In this document: in pieces, positions 32,559 to 43,671 of the stretch
How the letters are laid out: every line of letters starts with the position of its first letter
How positions within the stretch are numbered: position 1 is the stretch's first letter
Assembly (NCBI RefSeq): GCF_025766255.1
Contig: NW_026516679.1
Span: forward strand, 434,001-498,000
DNA length: 64,000 nt
Reading direction: 5' to 3'
From: Zychaea mexicana
Lineage: Eukaryota; Mucoromycota; Mucoromycetes; Mucorales; Lichtheimiaceae
Translations under genes and position numbers: made by a program
Notes under the pieces: generated by a model
Database searches by the model: none
Seen by the model: only the letters and a program-made list of their open reading frames with translations
What the model was told of the DNA's origin: nothing

Positions 32559-35500
32559 ATGTCCAGCAGCAACCAACGACCTGCAGCATTGCTGCTTGGT
32601 GATGGGGTTGTAGCAAGAACAAGGACACGACGCCAAACAAATGACGATGATCCGGCCATCATCCTGGGGCTACTAGATGAAGTACTCCTAAAGAAACTTG
32701 ATCGCTTCCTGGAAGACCATCACAATAGCTCAGAAAAAGCAATACGCACCAAGATCGAAGGTAACCATAACTTGCCGAACGGGACGATGCAGAGTGTAGC
32801 GCGATTTGCGAACGAGCAGTACCGATTGAACATCAGCGCACAACAAGCTGGCAATCTGTTGCGTACACGCGGTTGTGATCCCAAGAAGCAGTGGCAAACA
32901 TTTTGGCTACAAAATCTACATGATCGCCTGTCGAGGGAATTGACTGACAACGACTCAGAAGACACAGAACAGGAAGAGCCCGAGGATGTCGAACAGGAGG
33001 GCGGGCATGAATTACAAAAGAACACCGACGAGTCCGACTTGTTATATCGTACGACAACACCGATGGGATTTCCAAACATATTACGCTCAGACGTCAACGC
33101 AAAGTTATTTCATGATACAGTCATCAGCAAAGCTAAAGCAATCACGACAAACATTCAAATCTCAGCATCATTGTCTACGCAACCATGTGTAAGCTGGCAA
33201 AAGATGATATTGTTCTCCATCAAGACGGAAGTGTTCGAATCTCGCCTGCCTTGACGAAACTCGATTTGTAGACGCTTCTACCCAACGAATACAAGATCAA
33301 AAACAAGACTGCACTAGACCAACAGCGTGAAATTTGTGTACCTATGGTCAATCAAGATCTAAAAGGGCTTAAAGAGGAAGAAAATGGTTCCAGATCGCCT
33401 CATCAACGTGATATCGAAGGGCTGTTATCAAAACGACATCTGTACTATTTGAATTCGCACCACTTTGGGACAAAAACCAAGACGACTACCGACACTATTC
33501 ACTTTGTATGGCATACCCTTTATTTCAAGAGCCCCGGCTTGCCAGCAGCACCATCAGGCTTGTCAGGAACGATCGAGGCGTCGATAAACGAGTACAGCAC
33601 CAACCTCAACAACATGTGGGCGAGCGATAAGATTTTTAAAGCAGCCCTACATCATCTGACATTGGATCTGTTGCGCATCAGCTTGGTGACAAAAAAAGAG
33701 AAGGAGAACGTCGAAACGGCCGAAAAACTTGTCAAGGATGCGCGGGAGCGTGAGGAGAAAAACAGAAATACACCAATCGAGTATACTGTCCAACAACTGC
33801 GGTCTAAGCAACGCCACGAGTGCCGGCAGATAGCGAGGCACCTACGATTAGAAAGTCAATATCCAGAACAAACAGAAAAATTTGCTCAACGAATCAAAGC
33901 ATGTATGCATCGGTTAGACAAGATCGTCACCCAGTTGAAGGAGAAGGTATGTTTCTTTTGAAATGGACTGTATGTAGAGTGAATTCTACCAGAAGGTGTA
34001 TCCTAATATCGCCATTGTTGAGTTGCTTTATAGACAGAAAGCATTGAACCAGAGGAGGAGGAGGGACCTCGAATAAAAGATGACCAAACCAGCCTTGCTT
34101 TTGGTGATGAGGTAAAGCTTGCTTTCTATGTTACACACTCTGCTCAAACCCTCTTCATGATTTTCCAAGTTTATATGTTAGAGACTCTAATTAAACATGT
34201 GGTTATTAGACTGTTGACTATATTGAAGATGAAGATGGTGACAGTGTTGCTTCTAGTAACGACGAGATTGAACTTGAAGAGATTGGATTTTTTCTCTAAA
34301 TTAGCTTTTATTATCCCTTGTTATAGCGTTTATCTGATATATACTGTTTATTTACTAGCGTTCGCTACCTGTCGTTGACGAAAACGGAACCATCCAATTG
34401 GGCAATCTGGTTACTACTATGGCTGACCGTGAAGCTGCGCATGAAGATGAAACTCAAGATATGGAACTGTCGCAACAAGAAGCACAAGTTGATGAACTGT
34501 CTGAACAACAAAGAGCCCAGGATAGCACACCCAACGAGCAGAAGACATCTTATTCGCGTATCAAGTCGTTGCAAGGTCTACTGAAAGCATTATTACGTTC
34601 ACCGAGTATACCACGAGACCGAGACGTAGAAGAAGCTCAAATCACGGAGTTCACACGAATGAAAAGCCTTGCTGCATGGGAGGTCGCAGCTGTGCAAAAA
34701 ATTGCCAACGCACTTTTACCATTCACGCCCGACGACGAAACCCGTTGCTTCATGACAGAGCTTCCATTCGTAGTCTTATCAAGTACGATTCTATCTGCTA
34801 TTGGCTACAAAGACCATATTGTCGCTATTCATCCTGATGTTGCACCTCACAAGATCCACGTGCAGGCATTGACACCAGCAATCATGTACGAGATTTTGAC
34901 ACCTCACAATTGTGGACGGGCTCAAGGTCAATATCAAGTGCTAGATGACCAGAACAATCCCATCACATCGCGTGAACGAGCTCGAGATAACCCCGATGCT
35001 ATGCTATGGTCCTTCTTCGATCAGTCTCGTGTTGAATCACTAGCGGACCGACATCGCATGGAATTCTGTAGTCGCATTATCGTACGACCAGACAAGACCG
35101 TATCAATCGTTGGAATCATGAAGGAAGGCTGTGAGCCGTTGGTCTCTGCATATGAGGAACGTCAACGAAAGCGACGAAAGAATGGAGGTCGTTCAGGAGC
35201 GTCAGCAACCATTGGGACGACCGATAAGACCCTTGAACAGTTACAAGCTGATGAAGAGCGGGCAACATCGAGCATAAAAGAGCTACAAAGAAGACATGGT
35301 GTTCTAAAGAAAAAATACCAACAAACCGCCAAGGAACGCAAAATAGCCAAAAAACGTTTTCAGTTTGCAACCAAACATGAAAGAATCGAAGCAAGTGCCG
35401 CACTATCGATACGTGTGCGTGAAAATCGGCAAGCTAGGCTCGCTATGCTGCTTAATCATCGTGATTTGAAGAATGAAAAGAGTCGTAGATACAAGACCCA

Positions 35501-37313
35501 GAAGGTAATATTATCCTCTATGGACTTCTTTAACACATGTACTGGTTGTTGATTGATACGTTCCCATTATTGTAGCTTATCGAGCAGGCGAAAAACAACA
35601 AGAAAGACAATGCCGCTGCAACTACTGTCCCAGCAATAATACCGACTGTGCAAAAGCCTCAGTGCGAAGATACAGCTGCTAATATCGATCTGTCAAATTA
35701 TTGCCCATTGGGTCAAGTCTACGGTGGTACAGACTACGGTCATGTTATAATGTCCCAGACAACAGCCTTAACCAAACAAGATGTTCTTTTCCATGTCTCT
35801 CTCTACAACGCGCAGCAAATTCATCGGCAGCAGCCAAGATTAGCCGAAGCAGGTTCGCTTGGAGCAACTGTATCAATCAACCAAGCGTCCGACACGTCTT
35901 CACCCTCTGCCATCCCGCGACACGATGCCACACAAGCAAATATGAAGAGGGAAGGCATGGATTTAGAACCACCACCTCCAGCGAAGCGCCAGACGACCTT
36001 TGATTTAAAAAATGCTGTCGGAAGTTCTTAATTGCACCTACAAGAACAGAGTGACGCCAAGCGGGAAGGATCTACATTGGAAGAGCAACAACCACCAGCA
36101 AAGCGGCAGTGTTTGCATAGTGATGCTACAACATCTCATCAAAGCCCGCCACCGCATATATCAAAAAAGGAAGCAATACATTGCAGCTTGGTCTTGAACC
36201 ATGTTGAAAACGGATCCATCACAATGAGCCACAAAGGACGTATACGGATATCTCGACAGAATATTCAGCAGACGCGGATTCTGTTGGACCGTGAGATGAA
36301 AGCTTCACCGCAGCAAGAGCATCACGACCAGCACAGGACCAGCAGCTACAACAACAGCAGCAATATATTGATCTTGAAACGCCTACAGTCAAGGACCTAA
36401 AACTACCCAAGCCATTCACAATCACACACGAACAGATCCATGAAGCGACGAAAACAAAAGAGTTCATGGTGAGGCAGGAGAACCGGCTGAAGAAGGTATG
36501 TTCATGTAAAATTGTTGTACGCATACGTGACAGTTTACATACTTAGCTTATCTTGCTTAAATGTTTATGAACTACATTGATATACAGCCTGAGAATGAAG
36601 AAGTGCAGAATGCTCTCCACGACTTACAACAAAACTGCTTCGTTTGCATCTGCGATCCAGTGGAAATCTTCAAAAGGCAAAAAGTCAGGCTACAGCATGT
36701 CGACGTTCTACGCAAGTTTTATTATTCCAACGCTGCCCTCAATGAACACCGTCACCGCGAAATTGCTACAAGTCGTCTTTATACGCAACTTGCGACAAAG
36801 GAACGCCAATACGTCAGAAGCATAACTTCCAAAAAGCTAGGAATCCCATCCAAAAACCTGCGTCCTGTCATGTGTGTTGGCCTTGCCGGCACAGGCGTAG
36901 GCTCCCATCTACGTGGGCGATCTCGGCGCGGCGGCCGCAAGATGCGCGATGAACATAGAATTTGTTGTCCTGTGGTATTGCAGGATGAATATCGAACTAG
37001 TCAAACCTGTCTCTTCTGCTTTTGTCCACTGGTGATGGCAACGGCAACCAAGGCTACAAAAAACGCTAAAATCAAGACAGTGAAGGTCCATGGCGCTCTC
37101 CAATGTGTCAACCCGGATTGCCCTGCGGTGCGTGTCGGGTACACTACCTTTAGTCGTGATTCTCTCTCGAGTACGGCCATGATCATCGCTGCTGTTACCC
37201 AGTTATTCTCCCCTACCAAATCACCTCTTCCCCCTTTCGATCCTACCAACCCAACACAAGCAAGTTTTACATTTTCACCTGCCTTTTTGCAGCATCCATC
37301 ATATCATCTTTAG
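32559..37313 (+). pseudogene. Fanzor/TnpB-like RuvC nuclease gene, disrupted
   Basis: A long multi-exon gene whose C-terminus resembles TnpB and its eukaryotic relatives (Fanzor), RNA-guided nucleases carried by transposons. Candidate RuvC-I is GGTDYGHVIMSQ (Asp codon 35732-35734). The last exon (36590-37313) has VMCVGLAGTG, then DEYRTSQTC, a zinc ribbon with CLFC (37008-37019) and CVNPDC (37104-37121), and RuvC-III Asp in SRDSLSST (37158-37160). The upstream part is long and charged, with a duplicated KREG..LE..PPAKRQ motif. Damage: an in-frame TAG at 33269-33271 and TAA at 36029-36031; frame changes near 33150-33170 and 36260-36330; and no proper donor near 34290. Introns at 33949, 34112, 35504 and 36495 look canonical. 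At over 1,200 codons it is longer than typical members. A generic OrfB-like transposase is the alternative. Confidence 0.6.
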
Positions 37314-37315
37314 AA

Positions 37316-37465
37316 ATGGTGCGCTTGTTGCTTCCATGGTTTTCCTGGACCTGTTTATTGCGCGCTCCCCTTCTTCCCCCAAACATCGTTTGAGTGCCAA
37401 TAAATTCTTGTGATATAATTTCAATAATCTAATATACTCTGACCCTGTCTTTATTCTGTAAACCA
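37316..37465. other. 3' flank of the Fanzor-like gene
   Basis: A 150-bp interval between convergent stops, with AATAAA at 37400-37405. In TnpB/Fanzor loci the guide (omega) RNA often overlaps the 3' end of the nuclease gene and the element's right end, so this is where one would be sought. I see no obvious terminal repeat. Confidence 0.3.
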
Positions 37466-38322
37466 TTAAGCAAGATATTCGTTGGCTTCTATGTACGACT
37501 CAAGTCCTCCGACATCAATGCGGCCGGAAATTGGGTATGTTACTACTTTAAATCTTGGATACAGATATGCAAGGAACTTGCCAGTGGCGTCAAACGTCTC
37601 TTTGGGTTGGTCTTTCATTTCGTCGACAAAGGCATCCAGCAAGGGCAAAGCCTGCCGATCAAATAGATAAAAGCAAGGACAAGCCAAACGGGATTCTGTA
37701 TCTGGCGGGTACGGTTTTTCCAAGAAGCTCTTCATGACACCATCGGCGTCCGTTTCTACAATACCAAACTTGTGCACTTGGTTGTCTGGCACCCGATACG
37801 TGGTCACCAAGCAACTGCCCGACGACACATTTTCCAGGAGATCCTTCAGCTTAAAGTCGTTTAAAAACAGCGTGTCTCCGCCTATCACAAGGACGTCTTC
37901 GTTCTCCAGCCCAAAATGGTGTATGCCAAAAGCAATATCAGGCACAGCTCCAAGCCGTGTCTCGTTCGTAAGTGTGCCATCGCTTACAATGTTTTGGGAA
38001 GGAACATTGTTGCGCTCGGCCCAAGCAGCAAATGCTTCGTACGTGGCGGCATTGGTGACAACGTATACGTCGTTGATGTTGTGTGAGCGAAATAATTCAA
38101 GCCAGTGTGTGATGAGAGCATCCCGACCGCCTAGTGGAAGAAGTGCTTTGGGTACTCCGAGAAGGTGCTTGTAGTCAGGCGACGCGTGGAGGTCGCGTTG
38201 TAGCCGTGTGCCGTAACCCGCACCAAGAATAAGCACTATATACGTATTCTTTTGTTTGTTACGCTCTTCTCTAGCTGCCTTGTGCTCTCACTGCTTTTGC
38301 CCGTTATATCTTTACCTTTCAT
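37466..38322 (-). CDS. Sugar-phosphate nucleotidyltransferase
   Basis: A two-exon gene for an NTP-transferase-fold enzyme of about 258 residues that joins a nucleotide to a sugar (or similar) phosphate. The substrate-binding P-loop-like motif is GAGYGTRLQRD followed by GVPKALLPLGG. GGDTLFLND is the metal/nucleotide Asp motif, and FLEKPYPP and GRIDVGGLESYIEA are typical of the family. The first exon is only ATGAAAG (38322-38316). The intron 38315-38236 starts GTAAAG and ends TATATAG, and splicing gives MKVLILGAGYGTRL. Without this intron the frame would have to begin with GTG. Glucose-1-phosphate thymidylyl/uridylyl-like activity is the family guess; no C-terminal acyltransferase or hexapeptide domain is present, so it is not a GDP-mannose pyrophosphorylase or GlmU. 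Confidence 0.8.
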
Positions 38323-39089
38323 TATTTAAGGAATCGAAACAAAAGGTCCGAAACTGCAAAGCACGGGACAAAAGAAGCTAATAAACGATCTTCGGGCTAT
38401 ATGTGTCGCAACAATTACCCGAGTACCTCGTACACATATGGAGACTTCAAGGGAACCATCAGCATTTAGCATTAAGCCATTTACTACCGACTAGCCGATA
38501 ACATATCAAGTTTTTCGTCCTATGAGCCTTGAGCTCTCGCAGACAATGTGCACTACAACGAGCCGTACCAATAAATGTGCAATGGTGTATTATCGAGGCT
38601 CAGGCTGATCTTTCCTTTCGTACTAATAAGCTCTATATTACCCGACCTATCCGCTTGATAGAAGCAAAGTGTGGCTGAACCTGTGTGCCCTCTATATACC
38701 ATGTCACCTCCTCTCTTGTTCAGGCCGCTTCTCTTGATTCATGTGTATGTACATCTTTTCCGTATATCCATTTAATGCCATTGGGCTTCAGACATCAGAT
38801 AAAAGGAATGCATTGGATCCGTTGCCCTTGAAAAGAACGTATGACATTTTTGAGAAAGAGAGTATCGCCTGGTTTCCCCCCTCCCTGGCCACATAGGAGT
38901 AGACGAGAAAGGCAGAGGCGATTTTATCCTATCTGTTTTTGTTATTTTGATTTTGCGGGTCGAGTGCTACTCTGTGTGTGTGTGTGTGTATATGTGCGTG
39001 GGGGTGTGTGGGTGTTGGGATATCGAACAAGGAAGAACAAATGAACATGCGACACATTTTTTAACTGTGGTGTTATTATGTGGTTTTTT
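38323..39089. other. Intergenic region, no gene seen
   Basis: Contains the promoter of the nucleotidyltransferase and the 3' UTR of profilin. A (TG)n tract lies at 38973-38989 with a GT-rich continuation. A 67-codon ORF at 38841 has no supporting feature. Confidence 0.45.
38973..38989. repeat. (TG)n microsatellite
   Basis: About eight uninterrupted TG units in the probable profilin 3' UTR, followed by imperfect TG/GGGGTG sequence. Confidence 0.7.
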
Positions 39090-39845
39090 TTACTGTGTAA
39101 CAGAAACAAGGCGAGAGTGTGTAAGTACATATCAGTTACTTGCGCGATCATAAAAGAGCAACAGAAATGCAACTTACGTAGCCGACCGAAATCAAGTAAT
39201 CAGCCAAACCCTCGACGACCTTCGTACACTGACCGGGCTGGATACCTTCCTTGTAAAGACCGACCAACATAGTCTGACCGGTTTTGACGATGCAAACACC
39301 GTCCGAGCCCTGTCGTCGTATTGTTGCGTAGGAAACCGTTAGAGCTTGCTCTTGAACTGATTCAACTACACACTCAACACCTTCCCTATCCTCTTTTACT
39401 CCTCACTTCGGCACAAACACGGTTTTTTTCTCTAACTCTCCACCACCGAGTCATAACACAAAGAAAACCATGTTACCTTCTTGCCGTAGATTGAGCGGTC
39501 GTCAGCACGGAGGGTAAGGTACTTAACGCCAGCAATGTGAATACCTGAGGCACGAACCTTGTCGGCGTCTCTGAAGCCTTCAGCCATTTCGGTAATTTCG
39601 GCAGGTTTAACCTGTACGAGAAACAAGCAGAAATGGTCAGGTTAAACGCGCAAATTCTACTATACTTTACCCCATCCATTCCAACCCCGTTTTCCCCCCC
39701 TCGAGATGAACAGGGTAAGTCAGCTATTGCATACCTCGAAGCCAGGGGAGGCGGCCCATTGGCCACCAGCCAAACCAAAGATGCCGGCCTGGCTGACCTG
39801 ACCGGTACCAACGAGATTGTTGTCAACGTATTGCTGCCAAGACAT
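39090..39845 (-). CDS. PFY1: Profilin
   Basis: A small actin-, polyproline- and phosphoinositide-binding protein of exactly 126 residues, the usual fungal profilin length. Exon 1 starts at ATG 39843-39845: MSWQQYVDNNLVGTGQVS, then AGIFGLAGGQWAASPGFE. Exon 2 gives VKPAEITEMAEGF to LRADDRSIYGKK. Exon 3 gives GSDGVCIVKTGQTMLVGLYKEG and ends GLADYLISVGY. After that Tyr codon comes GTAAGT. The intron ends TTACACAG, and the next three bases are TAA (39092-39090), so the stop codon stands alone at the start of the last exon. The N-terminal W-Q-Y and C-terminal L-A-D-Y-L-I are hallmark residues. The gene should be highly expressed. Confidence 0.95.
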
Positions 39846-42800
39846 GATTTTACAAAGAGAAAAAAAGGGTAACGAGATGAAGAAGAAGAAGAAGAGACGA
39901 AGAAACGGACTAGGAAAAAAAAAGAAAGAGCGTGGAAAGCCGAACTTGGGTTGTGATGATGCAACCGGTTCACAGCGTGGCCAATGAAATAGTTCCCAGG
40001 CCCTGTCTGTTGCTATATTTAACTCGAACGCCAGACGCTGGTCCTGAATCCATTCGACCCAAACGACAGGTGCTGTCATCGCGTACATACACCGTTTGTG
40101 CATACGGTAACTTGCATCAAGGAGCTCTGCTACATGTTCTATCCTGTTCTAAGTACCACCGGCGATTCATCATCTAAAGCTTGTTGCCATGTATGTCTGT
40201 GTGCATTTGCATTCTTGAAAAGCTCGTCATATGTCCTCCTGCGAGACTTTTTATGGTTGTTGTTACAGCTGGCATGCTTTAGTGTACCTCGTTGGCACGA
40301 TCGTCTGGCTGCCTCGTGTGTCGGTGATTTTACAGTACGTATTAACGGATCTGATGTACAGGGGGTGCTCATGCTGTTAAATTGACAGGTACAGGCTATT
40401 CAAACCATGGTTCAGAAAAGCTTGTTTACTACTTTACTGAACGAGTTCCAGCTTTCTGGTATGAGAGGACCATGTGAAGAGAGACGTCTTGTCCGTAAGC
40501 CTCAGCAATTGAATTCTGCTCGTAGTGATATAATATGCGCGGTTAAGAGTTCGACGATGGTGGCCGATACATCCCAAAAAAAAAGGCAGCATGCCTTTGC
40601 ACATGGTCTTGTATGCGGAGACTCTGCGGTGTGTGAAAAAGGTCATCGACTTGATTTAACAAAATTGTGCAGAAACCTTCTTGACTTTTATGCATGTAGC
40701 CTTTGCTATCGGGATATGTATAAAGGGTTATTCGTATACTTCCCCACATGCGCAGCAACACCAACTAGTTCCTCATCTCTTATAGTAAAACTTTGTAATT
40801 GCATTTCTTAGCTGTGGGAAGAAGTTATAACTTACACATAGTAGCGCTTTTACGTAAGTATTGCTATACAGGTTTATAGCTTCAACCTTGTTTCTGCACA
40901 TGCAATTTACGAAACGCGTATATCGTTCTACCTGTCCTTGTTATTCAACATTTTCGTCCTCCAAAATCAAAACATTGCTTGGATGCTACAAGTAGACATG
41001 ACCAGAAACAGTGTCAATGCTGTTGTACTACTCTAAAATAACCTGGTGGCGAAGATGTCCTTTATATTTTAAATCATCTCTTACTTATGCGTGATTAGTT
41101 TTTCTGCTTAATATAATCAGCAAATAAGTCGTAAAGTCCTCCTATTTTACAAAAGAAAACAAGATCCCCAACGAAAAACGCCACATTCCCATCTCCAGCA
41201 TTTTAAGATAGAGAGGACACCGCCTAGTGCATAATAGTAAGGCTATCAACTGAAGCATAACATCAGTTGCATAGTCTAAAGAAATGATGATGTAACACTA
41301 GACGTGCTGCTGTCAGTACGAAATGTATACAGAGCCATCTACTATTCCCTGTACGTCGTTATCTATCAACACTGACGTATTACCTTGATCTCGCAAGGCT
41401 CATTCTCTAAATGTATTATTGCAAAAAGTGACATCTATTTTGAAGCGTATGTTGAATCCATTTGCTTGATTAAACAGCACTATGTTCATTATAGTAGGCG
41501 ATTCGTTCAACCTGTCTCAGCCGCATCGCACAAACTTTTCATGCGCCTCGATATCATCAGCACGCTCATATAAACACTCGCAGTTAGCAAACGCATGTTT
41601 TTGGTTTTCTCTCATTCCTGACTTTTCCTATACAGCACGCACATTGCAAACAATAGTTCCTCAACACCACTACCATTATTCGCATACGTCTTCAGACGTC
41701 ATCGACTTTGTAACAATGCCTTTGGAGTCTGATTATAAGACAGTCTCGTCGGTCAGTTTCTACCCTGAAACGTTGTTTTTCCATGTGTAGCCTCCCATAG
41801 TGTTGGCATCGTCTCTGTTATTATCGCCGCCCTTCGCAAGGCTTATTACAGCGCTTCAACCCTCAGTTGTGCCAACCTTTCTGACGTGATTCTGAAAGAA
41901 TGAAAGAATATCGCCCTCATCAGTTGCAACTTTTCAAGGACCCCTTTGAGGTTGATCTTACCTGCGGACCACTGTATGTTCCCTGTGTCATTTAAATGGT
42001 AGTATATTAGCTACAGTAAATCAGCCAGCACTCTGATATGTTTTATGTTACCCTTATTTTCTCTTTTGATATATGATATGATACAAAGTAGAAATTTCTA
42101 TAAAACCGCTCTACTAACAGATTCGAAGCATACTTCTACGTATATCACCATTGGTGAAACTGCCACACTCAAGACGCTGTACAGCCAAAAGGACAGCATA
42201 TCATTTTTGCATGAATTTGCGTCCCACCGACATCCGAAAGATACAAATTGCCGCTTGATGTCGCTTATGGTCGGTTTTTTTTGCCTCTCGGACACCTGAA
42301 AACAACCTTCCAAGTCCCTTTGACGTCTCAAAGGGACCCAAGCGGAAATCTGAAATTGATTCGCTTCTTGCACTTTTTGCATTTAGCATAAGTTAAATCC
42401 ATTGCTGCAAAAAAAGGGATGGATGTCGAGCCTATATTTTAGAAGCATGGTGCACGCGCACAATCAACAGCAAGTTTCTGGATTAGCTTACTCGTTTATC
42501 ATCTGTAGTCATCGTTTCACTGGCTGTCACTTTCATTCAAACAGCAGTTAGAAACAACAGATGTGTGCAGTTATTGGGATGCCTGTACCGTCGCAGAGTC
42601 ATCAACTAGTCGCTTCATGACAGAGCACACGATGCATAACACCTTCGCCAGTAACTATGGCGAGGCACTTCTGCGCGTTACCACAGCAGCGTCATCCTCA
42701 TCATCATCATCATCATCATCTTCACTGTCGTGCCCCCAACCCGCCTCAAAAAAGACAAAGGCCACAAGAGAGCACCAACAAAAGATGAAACAGCCTTCAC

Positions 42801-43671
42801 ATATACTAATCGATTTACACCTTTTTTATGGTATACTTGACATGGATATTATTGAAGAATACTGTCAACGGCTTCTGTTTATTGATGGGAGGAGCTGCAA
42901 CAGCAGTTTCCGAAGTACCATTACCAATCGTCGCAGAAACGCTTGTTTACGACAAATCTATGCTTACAAATAATCTGTTTATATTTCACCGAAAATATAT
43001 GTTGGAAATTTCATTGTATGTCATATAGTACTTTGAGCAGCATAAGCTTCCATAAGCTACTGTATCTATGTACCAAGCAGACAAGGGTACGCTTAGGAGC
43101 AAGACAATTAAGCAAGCAATCATGTTCGACGTTAGTTCTGGACCTTTAGCAAGTACAAATTTTACTAGAAAGTAGTACATTATAATATGTGATTGACTGA
43201 GAGACCTTTCTGTAGTTTAGATTTGCGGCGGCACCAAGAGTACATCTTTGGACCCCAATGAAAGCAAGAAGTTAATCATTACAGACTATATCGTAAAACG
43301 TCTGGGGACTCCAACATTCTTGAGGTCATCTTCCGTCGAGGTTCTTCGTTGCGGTGTTCGTGGTGTGTTGTCTATAGAAGTGCATGGTGTTAGCATTATA
43401 AGTATCATTTCATCAATTTAATCTTTTGGCATATTCGTAGGGACAATCAAATTAAGCGAGTACACAACAGGCAAATGGTTGCCAACAGATCTGAAAATAA
43501 GCGGGGGATCGCACCAAGCTCCTCATTGAGGGAAAGTACAACCTCAATAGTTTGTTCAAGTCTGGCTGTCAAAATTAGGCAATATCTCAAATGACTTTAT
43601 TCGATACTTGGATGATATGCATAAATCGCAAATTGCATGATGGTGTCGATGCCCAACAAAATAAAATCAAG
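39846..43671. other. Gene-poor interval, about 3.8 kb, possible relic exons
   Basis: Between profilin and the kinase. A 134-codon ORF at 40407-40811 (+) has no recognisable motif. Between about 41.7 and 43.55 kb there are several short exon-like stretches on the plus strand bounded by AG and GT: MPLESDYKTVSS near 41717, LFKDPFEVDLTCGP near 41930, a Ser-rich ORF at 42563-42973, and ICGGTKSTSLDPNESKK near 43218. They could be scattered exons of a decayed gene, but I cannot join them into one frame. The segment next to 39846 is the profilin promoter. Confidence 0.35.

Noticed and set aside
40407..40811. 134-codon plus-strand ORF
   Set aside because: ATG-started but no recognisable domain, and other frames are open too. 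Not strong enough to call a gene.
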